Below are positions 51,901 through 57,900 of a stretch of 64,000 nt of DNA, piece by piece. The position numbers were made by a program, and so were the translations under genes. The notes under the pieces were generated by a model, which was given only the letters and a program-made list of their open reading frames with translations, made no database searches and was not told the DNA's origin. The stretch is taken from assembly GCA_947471745.1 (NCBI GenBank), contig CANJKZ010000084.1:596501-660500 (forward strand), written 5' to 3'. The DNA comes from Closterium sp. Naga37s-1. Lineage: Eukaryota; Streptophyta; Zygnematophyceae; Desmidiales; Closteriaceae. The number at the start of each line of letters is the position of its first letter. The stretch's first letter is position 1.

Positions 51901-54900
51901 GCAGGTGCATGGTGGTAGGTGCATGGTGGTAGGTGCATGGTGGTAGGTGCATGGTGGCAGATGCATGGTGGTAGGTGCATGGTGGCAGGCAGGTGCATGG
52001 TGGTAGGTGCATGGTGGTAGGTGCATGGTGGTAGGTGCATGGTGGTAGGTGCATGGTGGTAGGTGCATGGTGGCAGGTGCATGGTGGTAGGTGCATGGTG
52101 GTAGGTGCATGGTGGCAGGTGCATGGTGGCAGATGCATGGTGGTAGGTGCATGGTGGCAGGTGCATGGTGGTAGGTGCATGGTGGCAGGTGCATGGTGGT
52201 AGGTGCATGGTGGTAGGTGCATGGTGGCAGATGCATGGTGGTAGGTGCATGGTGGCAGGCAGGTGCATGGTGGTAGGTGCATGGTGGTAGGTGCATGGTG
52301 GTAGGTGCATGGTGGCAGGTGCATGGTGGTAGGTGCATGGTGGCAGGTGCATGGTGGCAGGTGCATGGTGGCAGGTGCATGGTGGCAGGTGCATGGTGGC
52401 AGGTGCATGGTGGTAGGTGCATGGTGGCAGGTGCATGGTGGTAGGTGCATGGTGGCAGGTGCATGGTGGTAGGTGCATGGTGGCAGATGCATGGTGGTAG
52501 GTGCATGGTGGTAGGTGCATGGTGGCAGGTGCATGGTGGCAGGTGCATGGTGGTAGGTGCATGGTGGCAGGTGCATGGTGGTAGGTGCATGGTGGTAGGT
52601 GCATGGTGGTAGGTGCATGGTGGCAGGCAGGTGCATGGTGGCAGGTGCATGGTGGCAGGTGCATGGTGGTAGGTGCATGGTGGCAGGCAGGTGCATGGTG
52701 GCAGGTGCATGGTGGCAGGTGCATGGTGGTAGGTGCATGGTGGCAGGCAGGTGCATGGTGGCAGGTGCATGGTGGCAGGTGCATGGTGGCAGATGCATGG
52801 TGGTAGGTGCATGGTGGCAGGCAGGTGCATGGTGGCAGGTGCATGGTGGCAGGTGCATGGTGGTAGGTGCATGGTGGTAGGTGCATGGTGGTAGGTGCAT
52901 GGTGGCAGATGCATGGTGGCAGGTGCATGGTGGTAGGTGCATGGTGGCAGGTGCATGGTGGCAGGTGCATGGTGGCAGGTGCATGGTGGCAGGTGCATGG
53001 TGGCAGGTGCATGGTGGCAGGTGCATGGTGGTAGGTGCATGGTGGCAGGTGCATGGTGGTAGGTGCATGGTGGTAGGTGCATGGTGGCAGGTGCATGGTG
53101 GTAGGTGCATGGTGGCAGGCAGGTGCATGGTGGTAGGTGCATGGTGGTAGGTGCATGGTGGCAGATGCATGGTGGTAGGTGCATGGTGGTAGGTGCATGG
53201 TGGTAGGTGCATGGTGGTAGGTGCATGGTGGCAGATGCATGGTGGCAGGTGCATGGTGGCAGGTGCATGGTGGCAGGTGCATGGTGGCAGGTGCATGGTG
53301 GTAGGTGCATGGTGGCAGGTGCATGGTGGTAGGTGCATGGTGGTAGGTGCATGGTGGCAGGTGCATGGTGGTAGGTGCATGGTGGCAGGCAGGTGCATGG
53401 TGGTAGGTGCATGGTGGTAGGTGCATGGTGGTAGGTGCATGGTGGTAGGTGCATGGTGGTAGGTGCATGGTGGTAGGTGCATGGTGGCAGATGCATGGTG
53501 GTAGGTGCATGGTGGTAGGTGCATGGTGGTAGGTGCATGGTGGGTAGGTGCATGGTGGTAGGTGCATGGTGGCAGGTGCATGGTGGCAGGTGCATGGTGG
53601 TAGGTGCATGGTGGTAGGTGCATGGTGGCAGGTGCATGGTGGTAGGTGCATGGTGGTAGGTGCATGGTGGCAGGTGCATGGTGGCAGGTGCATGGTGGTA
53701 GGTGCATGGTGGCAGGTGCATGGTGGCAGGTGCATGGTGGCAGGTGCATGGTGGCAGGTGCATGGTGGCAGGTGCATGGTGGCAGGTGCATGGTGGTAGG
53801 TGCATGGTGGCAGGTGCATGGTGGTAGGTGCATGGTGGTAGGTGCATGGTGGTAGGTGCATGGTGGCAGGCAGGTGCATGGTGGTAGGTGCATGGTGGTA
53901 GGTGCATGGTGGCAGATGCATGGTGGTAGGTGCATGGTGGTAGGTGCATGGTGGTAGGTGCATGGTGGGTAGGTGCATGGTGGTAGGTGCATGGTGGTAG
54001 GTGCATGGTGGCAGGTGCATGGTGGTAGGTGCATGGTGGCAGGCAGGTGCATGGTGGCAGGTGCATGGTGGTAGGTGCATGGTGGTAGGTGCATGGTGGT
54101 AGGTGCATGGTGGTAGGTGCATGGTGGTAGGTGCATGGTGGCAGGTGCATGGTGGCAGGCAGGTGCATGGTGGCAGGTGCATGGTGGCAGGCAGGTGCAT
54201 GGTGGCAGGTGCATGGTGGTAGGTGCATGGTGGTAGGTGCATGGTGGCAGGTGCATGGTGGTAGGTGCATGGTGGTAGGTGCATGGTGGCAGGTGCATGG
54301 TGGTAGGTGCATGGTGGCAGGTGCATGGTGGCAGGTGCATGGTGGTAGGTGCATGGTGGTAGGTGCATGGTGGCAGGCAGGTGCATGGTGGCAGGTGCAT
54401 GGTGGCAGGCAGGTGCATGGTGGCAGGTGCATGGTGGTAGGTGCATGGTGGTAGGTGCATGGTGGCAGGTGCATGGTGGTAGGTGCATGGTGGCAGGTGC
54501 ATGGTGGCAGGTGCATGGTGGTAGGTGCATGGTGGTAGGTGCATGGTGGTAGGTGCATGGTGGGTAGGTGCATGGTGGTAGGTGCATGGTGGCAGGCAGG
54601 TGCATGGTGGCAGGCAGGTGCATGGTGGCAGGTGCATGGTGGTAGGTGCATGGTGGTAGGTGCATGGTGGCAGGTGCATGGTGGCAGGTGCATGGTGGTA
54701 GGTGCATGGTGGCAGGTGCATGGTGGCAGGTGCATGGTGGTAGGTGCATGGTGGTAGGTGCATGGTGGCAGGTGCATGGTGGCAGGTGCATGGTGGCAGG
54801 TGCATGGTGGTAGGTGCATGGTGGTAGGTGCATGGTGGCAGGTGCATGGTGGCAGGTGCATGGTGGTAGGTGCATGGTGGTAGGTGCATGGTGGCAGGTG

Positions 54901-57900
54901 CATGGTGGCAGGTGCATGGTGGCAGGTGCATGGTGGTAGGTGCATGGTGGCAGGTGCATGGTGGCAGGTGCATGGTGGCAGGTGCATGGTGGTAGGTGCA
55001 TGGTGGCAGGTGCATGGTGGCAGGTGCATGGTGGCAGGTGCATGGTGGCAGGTGCATGGTGGTAGGTGCATGGTGGCAGGTGCATGGTGGCAGGTGCATG
55101 GTGGTAGGTGCATGGTGGCAGGTGCATGGTGGCAGGTGCATGGTGGTAGGTGCATGGTGGCAGGTGCCTGGTGGTAGGTGCATGGTGGGTAGGTGCATGG
55201 TGGCAGGTGCATGGTGGCAGGTGCATGGTGGCAGGTGCATGGTGGCAGGTGCATGGTGGTAGGTGCATGGTGGGTAGGTGCATGGTGGCAGGTGCATGGT
55301 GGCAGGTGCATGGTGGTAGGTGCATGGTGGCAGGTGCATGGTGGCAGGTGCATGGTGGTAGGTGCATGGTGGTAGGTGCATGGTGGCAGGTGCATGGTGG
55401 TAGGTGCATGGTGGCAGGTGCATGGTGGCAGGTGCATGGTGGTAGGTGCATGGTGGGTAGGTGCATGGTGGGTAGGTGCATGGTGGCAGGTGCATGGTGG
55501 TAGGTGCATGGTGGCAGGTGCATGGTGGTAGGTGCATGGTGGCAGGTGCATGGTGGTAGGTGCATGGTGGTAGGTGCATGGTGGCAGGTGCCTGGTGGTA
55601 GGTGCATGGTGGGTAGGTGCATGGTGGCAGGTGCATGGTGGCAGGTGCATGGTGGCAGGTGCATGGTGGCAGGTGCATGGTGGTAGGTGCATGGTGGGTA
55701 GGTGCATGGTGGGTAGGTGCATGGTGGCAGGTGCATGGTGGCAGGTGCATGGTGGCAGGTGCATGGTGGCAGGTGCATGGTGGTAGGTGCATGGTGGTAG
55801 GTGCATGGTGGCAGGTGCATGGTGGTAGGTGCATGGTGGGTAGGTGCATGGTGGGTAGGTGCATGGTGGCAGGTGCATGGTGGTAGGTGCATGGTGGCAG
55901 GTGCATGGTGGCAGGTGCATGGTGGGTAGGTGCATGGTGGTAGGTGCATGGTGGTAGGTGCATGGTGGCAGGTGCATGGTGGTAGGTGCATGGTGGTAGG
56001 TGCATGGTGGCAGGTGCATGGTGGCAGGTGCATGGTGGCAGGTGTATGGTGGTAGGTGCATGGTGGCAGATGCATGGTAGCAGGTGCATGGTGGCAGGTG
56101 TATGGTGGTAGGTGCATGGTGGCAGATGCATGGTAGCAGGTGCATGGTGGCAGGTGCATGGTGGTAGGTGCATGGTGGGTAGGTGCATGGTGGTAGGTGC
56201 ATGGTGACAGATCGACACCACACCCACGCCCTTGACGCACCTGGGCATCGAAGAGAATGAAGCCCCCATCGCTGTACAGGCCGCACCGCCCACCCTGGCA
56301 CGCCGCCATGAGCGCTCTCAGTGCAATGGCGCCCACTGCATTCGTGAACAGTGCCTTCCACACCACCTTCTTCTTCCACCTGGTTGGACGGGGTTGAGAG
56401 GAGTTGGGAGAGGATGAGAGGGGTTGGGAGGGATTGGGAGCAAGGTGCACAAAGGAGCAAGGCAGAACAAAGGTTCGCAGCAGGGGGGGGACAAGCAGCT
56501 GTGAGGCGAAGAGCTTGAGAAATAGTGCTTTCAACGCCACCTTTGGTACTAAGATCTGCAGCAGGGCAAACACACGAGAACTAGGGCACGAGTAGAGCAG
56601 CATGGGCAACGCCACATGCACACGCCCAGCAGCAGCATGAAGACAGCAACCTTTAAAGCTCGAGCCGTGTTACCAGGGGCTGAAATGTTGTCGTCACAAC
56701 TGTGTTACCTGAGGTGCAGACACACAAGAGCAGCAACAGCAGCCAGCAGGAGGTGAGCACTGAGTTCCTCGAGGGAGAAGAGAATTCCACCCAGCAGGCA
56801 CAGGAAGGCTGCCTCACCCACCACACCGGCCACCACTGTGCTACCAGGAGGTGTGGCCGCACAACCAGGAGGTCAAGCCACAGAGGAGCAAACCAGAACA
56901 GCAGCAGCACCCACCAGGAGATGAGCTCCTCGAGAGCAAAGAGGATGCCCCCCAACGGGCACTGGAAGGCGGCCGCAACACCTGCCCCAGCAGCACCAAT
57001 AGTGACGAGGTCGTGGCGCGCTCGGTCGTTGTCGAAGAAGCGCAGCCAGCCCGAGTGGAACAGCTACTGTTGTGTTGGCAGAGACCCAGCCACACAGGAA
57101 CAGAGCACAGCGGCACCTACCAGGAAGTCAGCTCCTCGAGAGCAAAGAGTATTCCCCCAAGGGGGCACTGAAAAGCCGCCGCCACGCCAGCGCCGGCACC
57201 GATGGTGACGAGGTCGTGACGCGCACGGTCGTTGTCGAAGAAGCGCAGCCAGCCCGAGTAGAACAGCCACCACCGCTGCTGCTCCCCCTCCTCTCCACCT
57301 CCCTTTCCTCCCCTGGCCGTGCTGGTCTCTGTGGTGCTCTGTGCGAGCAGAGGCTCAGACACTCCTGTCCCTGCTGTTGCTGCCCGCAGCACCCCACCTG
57401 CACTTGCCGCACCAAGAACCTCCTTCCCATTCCCACCCGCACCAGCACCCCCGCCGGCACCCTCACCCGCACCCCCAACCACTCGCGCAGCCCTGCGGGC
57501 GAGGCGGTCGCGGATGGAGCCGCGGCCGAAGAGAGCAGCTATGGCGGCCCCGATGTGCACCAGAGGGCCCTCCTTGCCCAGCGCTAGCCCGCCTGCCTCG
57601 GCGCCCATGCTGCCCAATATCTGCAAGAGAGAGAGGGGAGAGATATGAGAAGGAGTGGCAGCTGTTCAACACTGACTGCGACTCAAGAGTCACTCCGATG
57701 TGTACCAGAGGGCCCTCCTTCCTTGCCCAGCGCTAGCCCACCTGCTTCCGCCCCCACTGCTAGCCACTGAGTGGACAAGCACACACTGCAGAGCTGAGGT
57801 AAGGACTGGTATCACGGCAACGCAGAACGTGTTTCCTCCAACTTACTCAGGCGGGACAAGATTCGAAATGCCCCTGACTTTACGAGATACTCAACGGGAG

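Noticed and set aside
36131-56208. CRISPR-like or centromeric satellite array
   Set aside because: There are no spacers between units and no cas genes, and the 14-bp unit sits within an intact eukaryotic gene. Centromeric satellites usually have far longer units.
35843-56621. Three overlapping minus-strand open frames of about 6,800-6,900 codons, encoding His/Pro/Cys/Thr repeats
   Set aside because: They are the three phases of one 14-bp stop-free tandem repeat within CLC-d intron 5. No start context, domain or conservation supports a giant protein.
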